Part shown: piece by piece, positions 33,288 to 45,176 of the stretch | Layout of the letters: every line of letters begins with the position of its first letter | Position numbering within the stretch: the first letter of the stretch is position 1 | Source: Gymnothorax reevesii | Lineage: Eukaryota; Chordata; Actinopteri; Anguilliformes; Muraenidae | NCBI GenBank assembly: GCA_029721435.1 | Contig: CM056573.1 | Location: 689,501 to 753,500 of the forward strand | DNA length: 64,000 nt | Reading direction: 5' to 3' | Program-made: the position numbers and the translations under genes | The notes under the pieces: generated by a model | The model's input: the letters and a program-made list of their open reading frames with translations, nothing else | The model's database searches: none | Told to the model about the DNA's origin: nothing

Positions 33288-33550
33288 AAAAATCCACAAA
33301 AAGCTTCACAAATCATGAAAAGAGTGACAGGTCTGCTCAAATGTATCAATCTCTTTGCAATTTCTCCTAGTACTTTACTCTCTCAATTATATACTCTGTT
33401 GCAACCCCCTCCCACATTTAGACTTTTTTTTCCCTCTGGGACCTTCCCCTCTCAGACATGCCCAGGACGTGCCCAAACCTAGCTCCAAACTGGGCTTAAC
33501 AAAAAAAAAAAGGTCAATACTGCCATCTAGTGGCTTCTTTCCTCATTACA
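33288..33550 (-). repeat. Gmr1 copy A 5' LTR, truncated
   Basis: It matches 19367-19629 of the 3' LTR from AAATCCACAAAAAGCTTCAC to the end TCATTACA. The first about 220 bp in plus-strand view are missing, deleted up to the primer site. The CTCC duplication follows at 33551. Confidence 0.8.
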
Positions 33551-33833
33551 CTCCCCAGAGTGAAACGTGAGACACGTCCGCCATCTGAGAAGGAAGCGGC
33601 GAGCAAATTTCGCAATCTAATGCAGTACATGTGTATAGATCTAATGAAATGAACTTGACCTAATAAACACAGCGGTGAAAGTGGAGTACACAGTGCGAAA
33701 ATCTGGCAGCTCAAGCTCAAATTTGCTGTCGGCTACAGTTTGCTACGGCAACAGTGGTGAGTACGGCGGTTTTTCTACTGTATAGCAAGGATTGAGGGAA
33801 AGCTAGAATCCACCCCATGTAAACACATTTGTA

Positions 33834-35231
33834 CAAAACCCAAAACCAGTGAAGTTGGCACGTTGTGTAAATCGTAAATAAGAACACATCAAACACTTAT
33901 TTGGAACATCCCACAGGTGAACGGGCTAATTTGGAACAGGTGGGTGCCATGATTGGGTATAAAAGCAGCTTCCCTGAAATGCTCAGTCATTCACAAACAA
34001 GGATGGGGCGAGGGGTCACCACTAAGTGAACAAATGCGTGAGCTGATTGTCGAACAGTTTAAAAACAACATTCCTCAACGAGCTATTGCAAGAAATTTAG
34101 GGATTTCATCATCTACGGTCCGTAATATCGTCAAAAGGTTCAGAGAATCTGGAGAAATCACTGCACGTAAGCGACAAGGCCGAAAACCAACATTGAATGC
34201 CTGTGACCTTCAATCCCTCAGGCGGTGCTGCATCAAAAACCGACATCAGTGTGTAAAGGACATCACCACATGGGCTCAGGAACACTACAGAAAACCACTG
34301 TCAGTAACTACAGTTCGTCGATACATCTGCAAGTGCAAGTTAAAACTCTACAATGCAAAGCGAAAGCCATTTATCAAGAGCACCCAGAAACGCCGCCAGC
34401 TTCGCTGGGCCCAAGCTCATCTAAGATGGACTGATTCAAAGTGGAAAAGTGTTCTGTGGTCTGACGAGTCCACATTTCAAATTGTTTTTTGAAACTGTGG
34501 ACGTCGTGACCTCCGGACCAAAGAAGAAAAGAACCATCCGGACTGTTATAGGCACAAAGTTCAAAAGCCAGCATCTGTGATGGTATGGGGGTGTATTAGT
34601 GCCCAAGGCATGGGCAACTTATACATATGTGAAGGCACCATTAATGCTGAAAGGTACATACAGGTTTTGGAGCAACATATGTTGCCATCCAAGCAACGTC
34701 TTTTTCATGGACGCCCCTGCTTATTTCAGCAAGACAATGCCAAGCCACATTCTGCACGTGTTACAACAACATGGCTCCGTAGTAAAAGAGTGCGGGTACT
34801 AGACTGGCCTGCCTGTAGTCCAGACCTGTCTCCCATTGAAAATGTGTGGCGCATTATGAAGCGTAAAATAGGACAACGGAGACCCCGGACTGTTGAACAA
34901 CTTAAGCTGTACATCAAGCAAGAATGGGAAAGAGTACCACCTGAAAAGCTTCAAAAATTGGTCTCCTCAGTTCCCAAACATTTACTGAGTGTCGTTAAAA
35001 GGAAAGAATGTAACACAGTGGTAAAAAGGCCCCAGTGCCAACTTTTTTGCAATGTGTTGCTGCCTTTAAATTCTAAGTTAATGATTATTTGCAAAAAAAA
35101 ATAAAGTTTCTCAGTTTGAACATTAAACATCTTGTCTTTGCAGTGTATTCAATTGAATATAAGTTGAAAAGGATTTGCAAATCATTGTATTCTGTTTTTA
35201 TCTATGATTTACATAACGTGCCAACTTTTTG
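33834..35231 (+). mobile_element. Tc1-like transposon copy 3
   Basis: Starts CAAAACCCAAAACCAGTGAA after TA (33832-33833) and ends before TA (35232-35233). The right terminal repeat has a short internal deletion (GTGCCAACTTTTTG). About 170 bp of the left subterminal region, present in copy 2, is missing around 33885. Confidence 0.9.
33953..35104 (+). pseudogene. Tc1 transposase, nearly intact, one stop (copy 3)
   Basis: The HTH (RAIARNLGISSSTVRNIVKRF), the first Asp (WSDESTFQI), the second Asp (LFQQDNAKPHSARV) and the Glu (SPIENVWRIMKRK) are all in one frame. That frame is broken by a TGA at 34490-34492, where copy 2 has Gly. The natural ATG near 34002 (MGRG in copy 2) is out of frame here through a one-base difference in its G run, so the start is also damaged. 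Otherwise the protein is complete to its C-terminus. Confidence 0.88.
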
Positions 35232-35426
35232 TAGAACGGGTCTACATACCCACTTTAGACTGGAGACCGTAGAAATCCGGTGGGTCTGTGTTTAGAGGAA
35301 AACATGGACTGCGAGGAGCAGCTAAAAGTGGACCAACAGCTTATGGACTGCTTCGGTGTGTATTATAAGGAACTGCTGGTTCGTGTGCATAACTGTGGTG
35401 TGTCGTTAGCATGGAGAAACAAACAG

Positions 35427-35838
35427 CTTCTAATAATAATAATAATGCATCAATTTTATATTGCGCTTTTCTGCTTACTGGGCACTCAAAGACCCTTTAC
35501 AAGGATACATTATTCATTCAGTCACACATTCACGCTCTGATGGTAGTAAACTACTTTTTTGTAGCCACAGCTGCCCTGGGGCAGACTGACGGAAGCGTGG
35601 CTGCCAGTTTGTGCCTATGGCCCCTCCAACCACCACCAAACATTCACACACAGCCATACAGTTTTCCTATATATTGCATGTTTTGTGGGTGGGGGAAACC
35701 GGAGTACCCGGAGAAAACCCACGCGAACACGGGGAGAACATGCAAACTCCACACAGAAAAGCCCCAGGCCAGATTCGAACCCACAACCTTCTTGCTGTGA
35801 GGCAGGAGAGCTAACTACTGTCCCACCGTGCCGCCCTG
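35427..35838 (-). mobile_element. tRNA-derived SINE, minus strand
   Basis: On the minus strand it begins GGGCGGCACGGTGGGACAGT with a B box GGTTCGAATC. It continues into a conserved fish SINE body (GTTTTCTCCGGGTACTCCGG; TTCCGTCAGTCTGCCCCAGG) and ends in an ATT repeat at about 35430-35448. Confidence 0.75.
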
Positions 35839-36190
35839 GTATATGACGGAGGGGCGAAAGCTCCAGGCTAAACGGCTTTTTCGGAAATGCCCTTGGTAAT
35901 GGTTTTCTCATTGCGTCGGAATGACCAGCATTTCCTCGCGGAGAATGGGCGCGTTATGGATAGTGTGCGAGAGCTTGACAGAGCTCCGGTTACGTTATGA
36001 GCATAATAAAGGTTTTACAGATCGTAAGTACCATTTGAATGAAGCATTACTTATGTGGAGCTAGCGAATCGATCACTTTTACGTGAAAGAATTTAATATT
36101 CAATCACCGATGTAATATTCTATCTACGGCAATGCAGAAAAATCGTTTGTGATACCAGACACATTATAGCCTGTGCGCTTCCTTATTGCT

Positions 36191-36193
<3 letters not shown>
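35839..36193. repeat. Old repeat block shared with 47165-47460
   Basis: GGTTTTACAGATCGTAAGT, GGAGCTAGCGAATC and GTGATACCAGACA recur in the same order and orientation at 47165-47460, with moderate divergence. A second shared block is 37480-37580 versus 47663-47760 (CATATAAGTTAACCAG). Confidence 0.6.

Positions 36194-36234
<41 letters not shown>
36194..36234. repeat. (TA)n microsatellite
   Basis: An uninterrupted TA run of about 40 bp. Confidence 0.9.
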
Positions 36235-36238
<4 letters not shown>

Positions 36239-36606
36239 CCAGTTTGCTAGTAAATCACACATATTACTTTCATTATCTCTTATATTCACTAAATTGCACC
36301 ATGCACATCCAAATCACATAGCTCAATCAGTCTTTGCAACTACAAATTTATGTACTGGAAATAAAAAAAATGTATATTATCTCACTTTGTCTAATCTTAT
36401 ACCCTATCTCATCTTATCTTACATTATTACAGAATATTGGCATTAAATTAATGTTTGGAGAGGTAATATCACAGATAGAGTCTGGCATCTGGGTATGCGT
36501 AAGGCCAAATTGTTCCCCCCTCTAGAAAAAGGTGTTCTCCTAATTAGATCTTCTTAGACTTTTGATATGTTATAGAAGAGGTTATGAGCTCCTGTGGTAT
36601 GTGGTT
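36235..36606. other. No recognised gene
   Basis: AT-rich sequence without paired transposon ends or coding signal. Confidence 0.4.
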
Positions 36607-37420
36607 TATTATCTCCGCCAAGGAGATAATGCGATCGGGTCCGTTATTTTATTTATTTATTTGTCTGTTTGTTTGTCTGTCTGTGGACAAGATTTCTCGG
36701 AAACTACTGGATGGATCTTTATGAAATTTTTACCACAGATAGATCTTGGGCCGAGGACGACCCCATTAAATTTAGGTGGTGATCAGGATCCAGATCAGAG
36801 CTATTAAGTGGAATTTCTCGGAAACAACTTAACAGATCTTCATGAAATTTTTACCAGTTGCAGATGATGATCTGGGAACAACTTCGTTAAATTTTGGTGA
36901 TGATCCGGATCCACACCTGGATTCTGGATCGGATGAAATTCCGGATCAAGAACAATAAGTGGCTTCTCTCCGAAAAGACAGGACAGATCTTCATGAATTT
37001 TTAACCAGAGGTAGATCATGGTACAAAGATCACCTTTTCTGATTTTGGTGATGATCCACATCAAAATCAAGAATCTGGATCTAGATCCGGATCCGGAATT
37101 CTGAGGCAGATATTTCGAGAACTACTTTGCGGATCTTGATGAAAATTTGTCCAGAGGTAAATCATAGCACAAAGATCACTTTATCTGATTTTGGTGGTGA
37201 TCCAAATTTGGACCAGGAATCTGGATCCGGATCTGGATCAGGAAATCAAAGTGAGATATCTCGAAAACTACATGGCGAGTCTTGATGAAATTTTGGCCAA
37301 AGGTAAATCGTGGCAGATGGAACTTAAATGACATTTTTGAAATTGCTACGCCCTCGAGAAAGAGATTATGTTTTCCTATCCACGTCATACCTTGGCGGAC
37401 ATCTGAAATCTCGGATTGAT
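36607..37420. repeat. CCGCCAAGG-bounded element with tandem about 120-bp units
   Basis: It opens ATCTCCGCCAAGGAGATAAT and closes CCTTGGCGGACATCTGAAAT, an inverted pair. Inside, a unit with TTTCTCGGAAACTACTGGAT, GATCTTCATGAAATTTTTAC and GGTGATGATCCGGATC repeats about five times with heavy divergence and many GGATCC/GGATCT steps. A one-unit version lies at 60568-60817. The tail beyond 37420 and the sequence after 46874 (GACAGACACAGGGATGGAAG ... GTTGGCGGGGG) flank the compound Gmr1 insertion. Confidence 0.7.
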
Positions 37421-37728
37421 CTTGTTACTATTGCAATTTGTTTTCGGTTATACCCAATATGAGCACAATTCACCGGGTCTATATGATGAAGCTGTCACAT
37501 TATTGCTTACTGAAGTAACAAAAGCATACCGATCAAAATTGCTGCATATAAGTTAACCAGGAGCATTTTTAACAAGTCGACATGGTCAACAACATCCCCC
37601 ACCAATCGTGTGCTTCTTATTTTTGAACTCCATCAAGGCCTTTATGGTCTGAAGCTACACACCAAATTTGGTTACTGTATCTGTAGTAGTTTCTGAGTAA
37701 AGCTGTCCCCTTTATCTCGGATGGACGG

Positions 37729-38220
37729 TGTTATGGCCCCAATTTGTTATTACATTTATAACACAACAGCAACAGCAAGGGATGACAAACACAGTTTTAA
37801 CAACTAAAACACATTTAATTTTTAACAAAGACAAAGACTAATAACAACCTACAACTAAAGACCAAGATTGATTATGTACAAAACATAAATATTTACAATC
37901 CCTTTTTGTGGGGCGGCTTGGTGATGTCCTGGGTGAGAAAATGCTCAAACACAGGCAAAGAAATCCACAAAAGAAACGTCACAGGTCTTGAACAGAATGG
38001 CAGGTCTGGTCATCTTCTTGCAATTTCTCCTACTACTTTACTGTCTCAATTCTTTTCCTTATATACTCTTTTGCAGACCCCACCCACATTTAGACCTCTT
38101 TTTTTTAATTTTCTGAGACTTGCCCCAGACATGTCCAGGACATGTCTAAACATGACTCCAGTCTGAGCTTAACAAAAAAAAGGTAAATACTGCCATCTAG
38201 TGGCCTATATTCACATTACA
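37729..38220 (-). repeat. Gmr1 LTR1 (copy D 3' LTR)
   Basis: 492 bp from TGTTATGGCCCCAATTTG to TCACATTACA in plus-strand view. Confidence 0.85.
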
Positions 38221-38353
38221 CCTCCATTCCAAAAGGGAAAAATTTTGACTCATAAAGGCAAAATTTTTCTTTTCAATACAAAATGGTTAAGTGAACACTT
38301 GTCTATATATACATATCAAACAATATTCAAACACATGATATATATATACACAT

Positions 38354-40801
38354 TCAAACACGGGATAAGCAATCAGCAATTACATTGTCTGTACCCTTCA
38401 CATGCTTAATTTCCAAGTCAAACTCCTGTAAAATCAAACTCCAATTCAACAATCTCCGATTCTTGTTTTTCATCTTACTCAAAAACGTTAACGGATTGTG
38501 GTCAGTGTACACAATCATTGGCTTTTGTCCTGTACAAACATAAACCTCAAAGTGTTGTAAAGAAAGGACCAGAGCCAACAGTTCCTTCTCTATTGTGGAA
38601 TAGTTCCTTTGGTGGCGATTGAACTTCCTGGAGAAGTATGCCACGGGATGCTCAATGTCATCAGAGTCACTTCTCTGTAGGAGCACAGATCCACAAGCTT
38701 GGTCGCTAGCATCGACCGCGATGGAGAACGGTTTGTTGAAGTCAGGAGATTTGAGCACGGGGAAGTGACACAGCAGAGACTTCAGGTGATTGAAGGCTCT
38801 CTGGCATGCATCATCCCAGGTGAACTTTACGCCTTTCTTCAGTTGGTTAGTTAGACTGAGAGCAATCTCAGCAAAGTTCTTGCAGAACTTGCGGTAGTAC
38901 CCGATCATTCCAAGGAAGCGGTGCAAAGCTTTTTTGTTGTCAGGAACTGGAAAGTCCATGATGGCTTGGACTTTAGCATTTATGGGTGCCACCTTACCCT
39001 GGCCTATGACGTAGCCAAGATAGGTGACAGTAGCACAACCAAAGTCACTCTTGTTCAGGTTAACAGTCAGGTTAGCCTGGGTCAGGCGCTGAAACAACGT
39101 CTCTACATCTTTTAGATGTTCTTCCCAGGAGTCACTCCATGTGATCAGGTCATCGATGTATGCACCCGTGTGTGGCAATCCGGCGATTGTAGACTGTATC
39201 ATCCTTTGGAACGTGGCTGGGGCATTTTTTTTAATGCCAAAGGGTAGGACTTCATACTGGTACAATCCAGATGGTGTGGCAAAAGCAGAGATGCTCTTGG
39301 CCCTCTCAGTTAAAGGCACACACCAATAACCCTTCAATAAATCAATCTTGGTCAGAAACTTTGCTTGCCCTACACTATCAATACAATCATCAATCCTAGG
39401 TATTGGAAACACATCAGTACTAGTTACAGCATTGACTTTGCGATAATCTGTACAGAATCTAGTACTTCCATCAGGTTTTGGAACGAGCACACAGGGTGAA
39501 CTCCAATCGGAGTTGGAGGGTCTGATAATATCATGTTTTAACATGTACTCAACCTCTTTCTCAGCAATCTTTCTCTTTTCAGGATTCATCCGGTATGGAT
39601 GCTGTTTTATTGGTTTGGCATCACCAACATCTACATTATGAGAGGCTATAGTAACTCTCTTTGGAACATCAGGAAACAAATCCTCATATTTCTTGATCAA
39701 CCTTTCAAACTGATCTCTCTGTGAGGGTTCTAAGTGCTGGAGTTTTACATCAAGATTTTGCAACACTTCAGTGTTTGACAATTTACATGAAAGAACTTCA
39801 GCTTTAATTCTTGGTTCATCATCTTGAAACTCCCCCTCATCTTCACACGTTTCGACCATTGGAGAATCTGAAGTGACAGCTGCAACCCTAGCATTTCTGT
39901 CATGATAAGGCTTCAGCATGTTAATATGACACAATTGTTTTGGTTTTCTCCTATCTGGAGTCTTCACAATGTAATTGAGATCATTGAGTTTTGTCAGAAT
40001 TTCATAAGGACCATGAAATCTAGCCTGCAATGAATTGGACTGCAAGGGAAACAACACAAGGACCTTTTCTCCTGGTTTAAACTCACGGCTTCTAGCCTTA
40101 TGATCATACCAAGTTTTCATTTTTCCCTGACTTGATTTCAAGTTCTCTTTGGCAAGGTCACAAGCTGCACTCAATCTTTCCTTGAACTTGCTAACATAGT
40201 CTAACAGACTGATTTGCGGCTCTTCCTCTTGCCATTGTTCACTCAATAATAGCAAAGGTCCTCTCACTTCATGACCAAACACTAGCTCAAATGGACTGAA
40301 TCCAGTAGACTCCTGCACTGCTTCTCTAGCTGCAAACAACAGCAAATGAACCCCTTCATCCCAGTCTTTCTCATGGTCATAACAATAAGTCCTCATCATT
40401 GTCTTGAGAGTGGAATGAAACCGCTCTAAGGCACCCTGACTTTCTGGATGATAGGCACTAGAAAGAATCTGCTTTGCACCTAGTTCATACACAACCTGCT
40501 GAAACAATCCTGAAGTGAAATTGCTACCTTGGTCTGACTGAATTTCCCTGGGAAGACCAAACAACGTGAAGAACTTTATCAAAGCCTTCGAGATTGCAGT
40601 TGCCTTGATGTTACGTAGAGGTATGGCTTCGGGGAATCTGGTAGATGCACACATGATTGTCAACAAGTACTGATTTCCAGATCTAGTCTTGGGTAATGGA
40701 CCAACGCAATCAACAATGACCCTAGAGAATGGCTCCCCAAATGCTGGGATAGGCTGCAATGGAGCTACAGGTGGGTCTAACTGGTGTTTTCCAACTACCT
40801 G
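38354..40801 (-). pseudogene. Gmr1 copy D pol: partial integrase, RT, RNase H
   Basis: A long open frame of about 800 residues has no internal stop. It starts in the integrase catalytic domain (IVDCVGPLPKT, DQGSNFTSGLFQ, YHPESQGALERF). A linker to RT follows, then RT (FCTDYRKVNAVTSTD; YIDDLITWSDS), RNase H (SIAVDASDQACGSVLLQ; VYTDHNPL) and the natural C-terminus VIADCLSRV at 38354. One extra codon (PFGIKKNAP where E has PFGMKNAP) arose from a longer T run. Gag, protease and the zinc-binding part of integrase are absent because copy E abuts at 40802. Confidence 0.88.
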
Positions 40802-41297
40802 TGTTATGGCCCCAATTTGTTATTTCATTTATAACACAACAGCAACAGCAAGGGATGACAAACACAGTTTTAACAACTAAAACACATTTAATTTTTAACA
40901 AAGACAAAGACTAATAACAACCTACAACTAAAGACCAAGATTGATAAATAAGAAAAAACAGAAATAATTACAGTTCCTTTTTGGTGGGGTGGCTTGGTGA
41001 TGTCCTGGATGAAGAAAATGCTCAAACACAGGCAAAGAAATCCACAAAAGAAACGTCACAGGTCTTGAACAGAATGGCAGGTCTGGTCATCTTCTTGCAA
41101 TTTCTCCTACTACTTTACTGTCTCAATTCTTTTCCTTATATACTCTCTTTCAGACCCCACCCACATTTAGACCTCTTTTTTTTAACTTTCTGAGACTTGC
41201 CCCAGACATGTTCAGGACATGTCTAAACATGACTCCAGTCTGAGCTTAACAAAAAAAAGGTAAATACTGCCATCTAGTGGCCTATATTCACATTACA
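40802..41297 (-). repeat. Gmr1 LTR2 (copy E 3' LTR)
   Basis: 496 bp, TGTTATGGCCCC to CACATTACA in plus-strand view. Its left edge joins directly to the integrase sequence of copy D after CTACCTG. Confidence 0.88.
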
Positions 41298-41474
41298 CCT
41301 CCATTCCAAAAGGGAAAAATTTTGACTCATAAAGGCAAAATTTTTCTTTTCAATACAAAATGGTTAAGTGAACACTTGTCTACATATACATATCATACAA
41401 TATTCAAACACATGATATATATATACACATTCAAACACGGGATAAGCAATCAGCAATTACATTGTCTGTACCCT

Positions 41475-44400
41475 TCACATGCTTAATTTCCAAGTCAAAC
41501 TCCTGTAAAATAAACTCCAATTCAACAATCTCCGATTCTTGTTTTTCATCTTACTCAAAAACATTAACGGATTGTGGTCAGTGTACACAATCATTGGCTT
41601 TTGTCCTGTACAAGCATAAACCTCAAAGTGTTGTAAAGAAAGGACCAGAGCCAACAGTTCCTTCTCTATTGTGGAATAGTTCCTTTGGTGGCGATTGAAC
41701 TTCCTGGAGAAGTATGCCACGGGATGCTCAATGTCATCAGAGTCACTTCTCTGTAGGAGCACAGATCCACAAGCTTGGTCGCTAGCATCGACCGCGATGG
41801 AGAACGGTTTGTTGAAGTCAGGAGATTTGAGCACGGGGAAGTGACACAGCAGAGACTTCAGGTGATTGAAGGCTCTCTGGCATGCATCATCCCAGGTGAA
41901 CTTTATGCCTTTCTTCAGTTGGTTAGTTAGACTGAGAGCAATCTCAGCAAAGTTCTTGCAGAACTTGCGGTAGTACCCGATCATTCCAAGGAAGCGGCGC
42001 AAAGCTTTTTTGTTGTCAGGAACTGGAAAGTCCATGATGGCTTGGACTTTAGCATTTATGGGTGCCACCTTACCCTGGCCTATGACGTAGCCAAGATAGG
42101 TGACAGTAGCACAACCAAAGTCACTCTTGTTCAGGTTCACAGTCAGGTTAGCCTGGGTCAGGCGCTGGAACAACGTCTCTACATCTTTTAGATGTTCTTC
42201 CCAGGAGTCACTCCATGTGATCAGGTCATCGATGTATGCACCCGTGTGTGGCAATCTGGCGATTGTAGACTGTATCATCCTTTGGAACGTGGCTGGGGCA
42301 TTTTTCATGCCAAAGGGTAGGACTTCATACTGGTACAACCCAGATGGTGTGGCAAAAGCAGAGATGCTCTTGGCCCTCTCAGTTAAAGGCACACACCAAT
42401 AACCCTTCAATAAATCAATCTTGGTCAGAAACTTTGCTTGCCCTACACTATCAATACAATCATCAATCCTAGGTATTGGAAACACATCAGTTCTAGTTAC
42501 AGCATTGACTTTGCGATAATCTGCACAGAATCTAGTACTTCCATCAGGTTTTGGAACTAGCACACAGGGTGAACTCCAATCGGAGTTGGAGGGTCTGATA
42601 ATATCATGTTTTAACATGTACTCAACCTCTTTCTCAGCAATCTTTCTCTTTTCAGGATTCATCCGGTATGGATGCTGTTTTATTGGTTTGGCATCACCAA
42701 CATCTACATAATGAGAGGCTATAGTAACTCTCTTTGGAACATCAGGAAACAAATCCTCATATTTCTTGATCAACCTTTCAAACTGATCTCTCTGTGAGGG
42801 TTCTAAGTGCTGGAGTTTTACATCAAGATTTTGCAACACTTCAGTGTTTGACAATTTACATGAAAGAACTTCAGCTTTAATTCTTGGTTCATCATCTTGA
42901 AACTCCCCCTCATCTTCACACGTTTCGACCATTGGAGAATCTGAAGTGACAGCTGCAACCCTAGCATTTCTGTCATGATAAGGCTTTAGCATGTTAATAT
43001 GACACAATTGTTTTGGTTTTCTCCTATCTGGAGTCTTCACAATGTAATTGAGATCATTGAGTTTTGTCAGAATTTCATAAGGACCATGAAATCGAGCCTG
43101 CAATGGATTGGACTGCAAGGGAAACAACACAAGGACCTTTTCTCCTGGTTTAAACTCACGGCTTCTAGCCTTATGATCATACCAAGTTTTCATTTTTCCC
43201 TGACTTGATTTCAAGTTCTCTTTGGCAAGGTCACAAGCTGCACGCAATCTTTCCTTGAACTTGCTAACATAGTCTAACAGACTGATGTACGGCTCTTCCT
43301 CTTGCCATTGTTCACTCAATAATAGCAAAGGTCCTCTCACTTCATGACCAAACACTAGCTCAAATGGACTGAATCCAGTAGACTCCTGCACTGCTTCTCT
43401 AGCTGCAAACAACAGCAAATGAACCCCTTCATCCCAGTCTTTCTCATGGTCATAACAATAAGTCCTCATCATTGTCTTGAGAGTGGAATGAAACCGCTCT
43501 AAGGTACCCTGACTTTCTGGATGATAGGCACTAGAAAGAATCTGTTTTGCACCTAGTTCATACACAACCTGCTGAAACAATCCTGAAGTGAAATTGCTAC
43601 CCTGGTCTGACTGAATTTCCCTGGGAAGGCCAAACAACGTGAAGAACCTTATCAAAGCCTTCGAGATTGCAGTTGCCTTGATGTTACGTAGAGGTATGGC
43701 TTCGGGGAATCTGGTAGATGCACACATGATTGTCAACAAGTACTGATTTCCAGATCTAGTCTTGGGTAATGGACCAACGCAATCAACAATGACCCTAGAG
43801 AATGGCTCCCCAAATGCTGGGATAGGCTGCAATGGAGCTACAGGTGGGTCTAACTGGTGTTTTCCAACTACCTGACAAGTGTGACAGGTTTTGCAAAAGT
43901 TGGAAATGTCTTTCCGAAGCCCAGGCCAAAAGAAGTGTTTCATGATCTTATCAACAGTCTTGTTAACACCAAGATGACCTCCTAAAGGTAAACTATGAGC
44001 CATTGTTAAGATCTCATTCCTATAGACCTTCGGAACAACAATTTGCCTGACCACTGCCCAATCTGCATTGGCAGGGATATCAGGAGGGCGCCACTTCTGC
44101 ATCAACACACCATCCGTGAGATAATACCCAACTGGAACTGCATCTATTTCTTTTTCAGGAAGGGCTCTCCTCTTTAGTACACCAATTTCAGGATCATTAG
44201 TTTGCTCCTCAATCAACCGCTTTCTGGACAGAGACAAGTCTCCAGACACATCAGAATCACCAGACCCATCCGGCTGGCTGAATAGAGAACTGATAAAAGT
44301 ATCTGATAAGTCCTCAAACGGAGAAACCATAGTAGGCCAATCAGAGTCATGAGGCGAACCACCTGAGTCCTGACTATTCAATGTACTGGACGGCACCACA

Positions 44401-45176
44401 TCATCTTCTTCTTTAGCCTTCTTGGCCATAGCACGAGTCACTGCGCAAGAAGGATACAGAGATGGGTCCTCATCCCCATTTTCAGTGCTCGGCTGTGAAG
44501 TAAGATGTACAGGGGGAACTACTTTGCCCCCAGCCAGGTCATTGCCTAGCAACAGAGAAACACCCTTTATAGGTAGACTTGACATAAGTCCCACCTTTAC
44601 CTGTCCTGTAACTAAATCTGACTTCAAGAATATAGAGCGCAGGGGTACAGATACAGTCCTCCCTTCAATACCTTGTACAAGTATGAAATCCCCTGAAGCG
44701 GTCTCATCACGTAACTCCAAGGAGTCCATCAACAAAAGTGACTGAGAAGCTCCGGTATCCCTTAGGATATATATGGGGACAGGAGTAGTATGCTCATTCA
44801 GAGCCACAAATCCCTCTGACACAAATGGAAGAAATTCCTCCCTCACAAAGTCAGCTGTATTAGGCTTTTTAGCCCCACAAGAAGCAGGCAATTTAGCAGA
44901 TTGGTTATCTACTACAGGGGTTTCTAACCTTGTTTTCACAAAGGCATTTGGTTTGGTATCCTTTTCTTTTTCTTTCTTAGCTTTAAGGAACCAACAGTTA
45001 GTTGTAACATGACCAGATTTCTTGCAATAACTGCAAACTAGACCACTTTTGTCACTGTCAGCTTTCACACTTTGATCAGACCTGTTACTGGATTTCTGAG
45101 CACCATCACCAGATTTGTCTTTGTCTTTGGGTGAGGAATCTTGGGTATCACCATAACCCTTTTTCTGAAATTGGGA
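41475..45176 (-). pseudogene. Gmr1 copy E protease-integrase-RT-RNase H polyprotein
   Basis: This is the longest frame in the window. Counting from 45068 (1,197 residues), a CCHC knuckle (C12, C15, H20, C25) is followed by protease D104-T-G-A. Integrase follows (about 330-640: GGHLGVNKTVDKIM, KTCHTCQVVGKH, DQGSNFTSG, HPESQGTLERF). RT is at about 800-1050 (FCADYRKVNAVTRTD; YIDDLITWSD), then RNase H from about 1080 (DASDQACGSVLLQ; TIEKELLALVLSL). The order IN then RT is the Gmr1 arrangement. It is in the same frame as gag, separated by one TAG (45179-45177). A one-base loss near 41510 shifts the last residues, so the natural VIADCLSRV-type end is missing. All catalytic motifs look intact. Confidence 0.9.

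Larger units (their letters stand above)
19144..33550 (-). mobile_element. Gmr1-like gypsy retrotransposon copy A, with three nested insertions
   Basis: This minus-strand element is flanked by CTCC at 19140-19143 and 33551-33554. The 3' LTR is intact at the left; the 5' LTR at the right is truncated. Coding order on the minus strand is gag, zinc knuckle, protease, integrase, RT, RNase H. That integrase-before-RT order is the hallmark of Gmr1-type elements, first described in Atlantic cod. It is interrupted by Tc1 copy 2, a gag-only LTR element and a 2.5-kb TIR element. Removing those three gives an element of about 5.8 kb. Confidence 0.88.

Noticed and set aside
35411..35800. 129-residue open frame
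   Set aside because: It lies across a tRNA-derived SINE and its ATT repeat tail; no independent gene.
41462..45012. Several + strand open frames opposite Gmr1 pol
   Set aside because: They are reverse-strand shadows repeated identically in copies A, D, E and F, with no domain.
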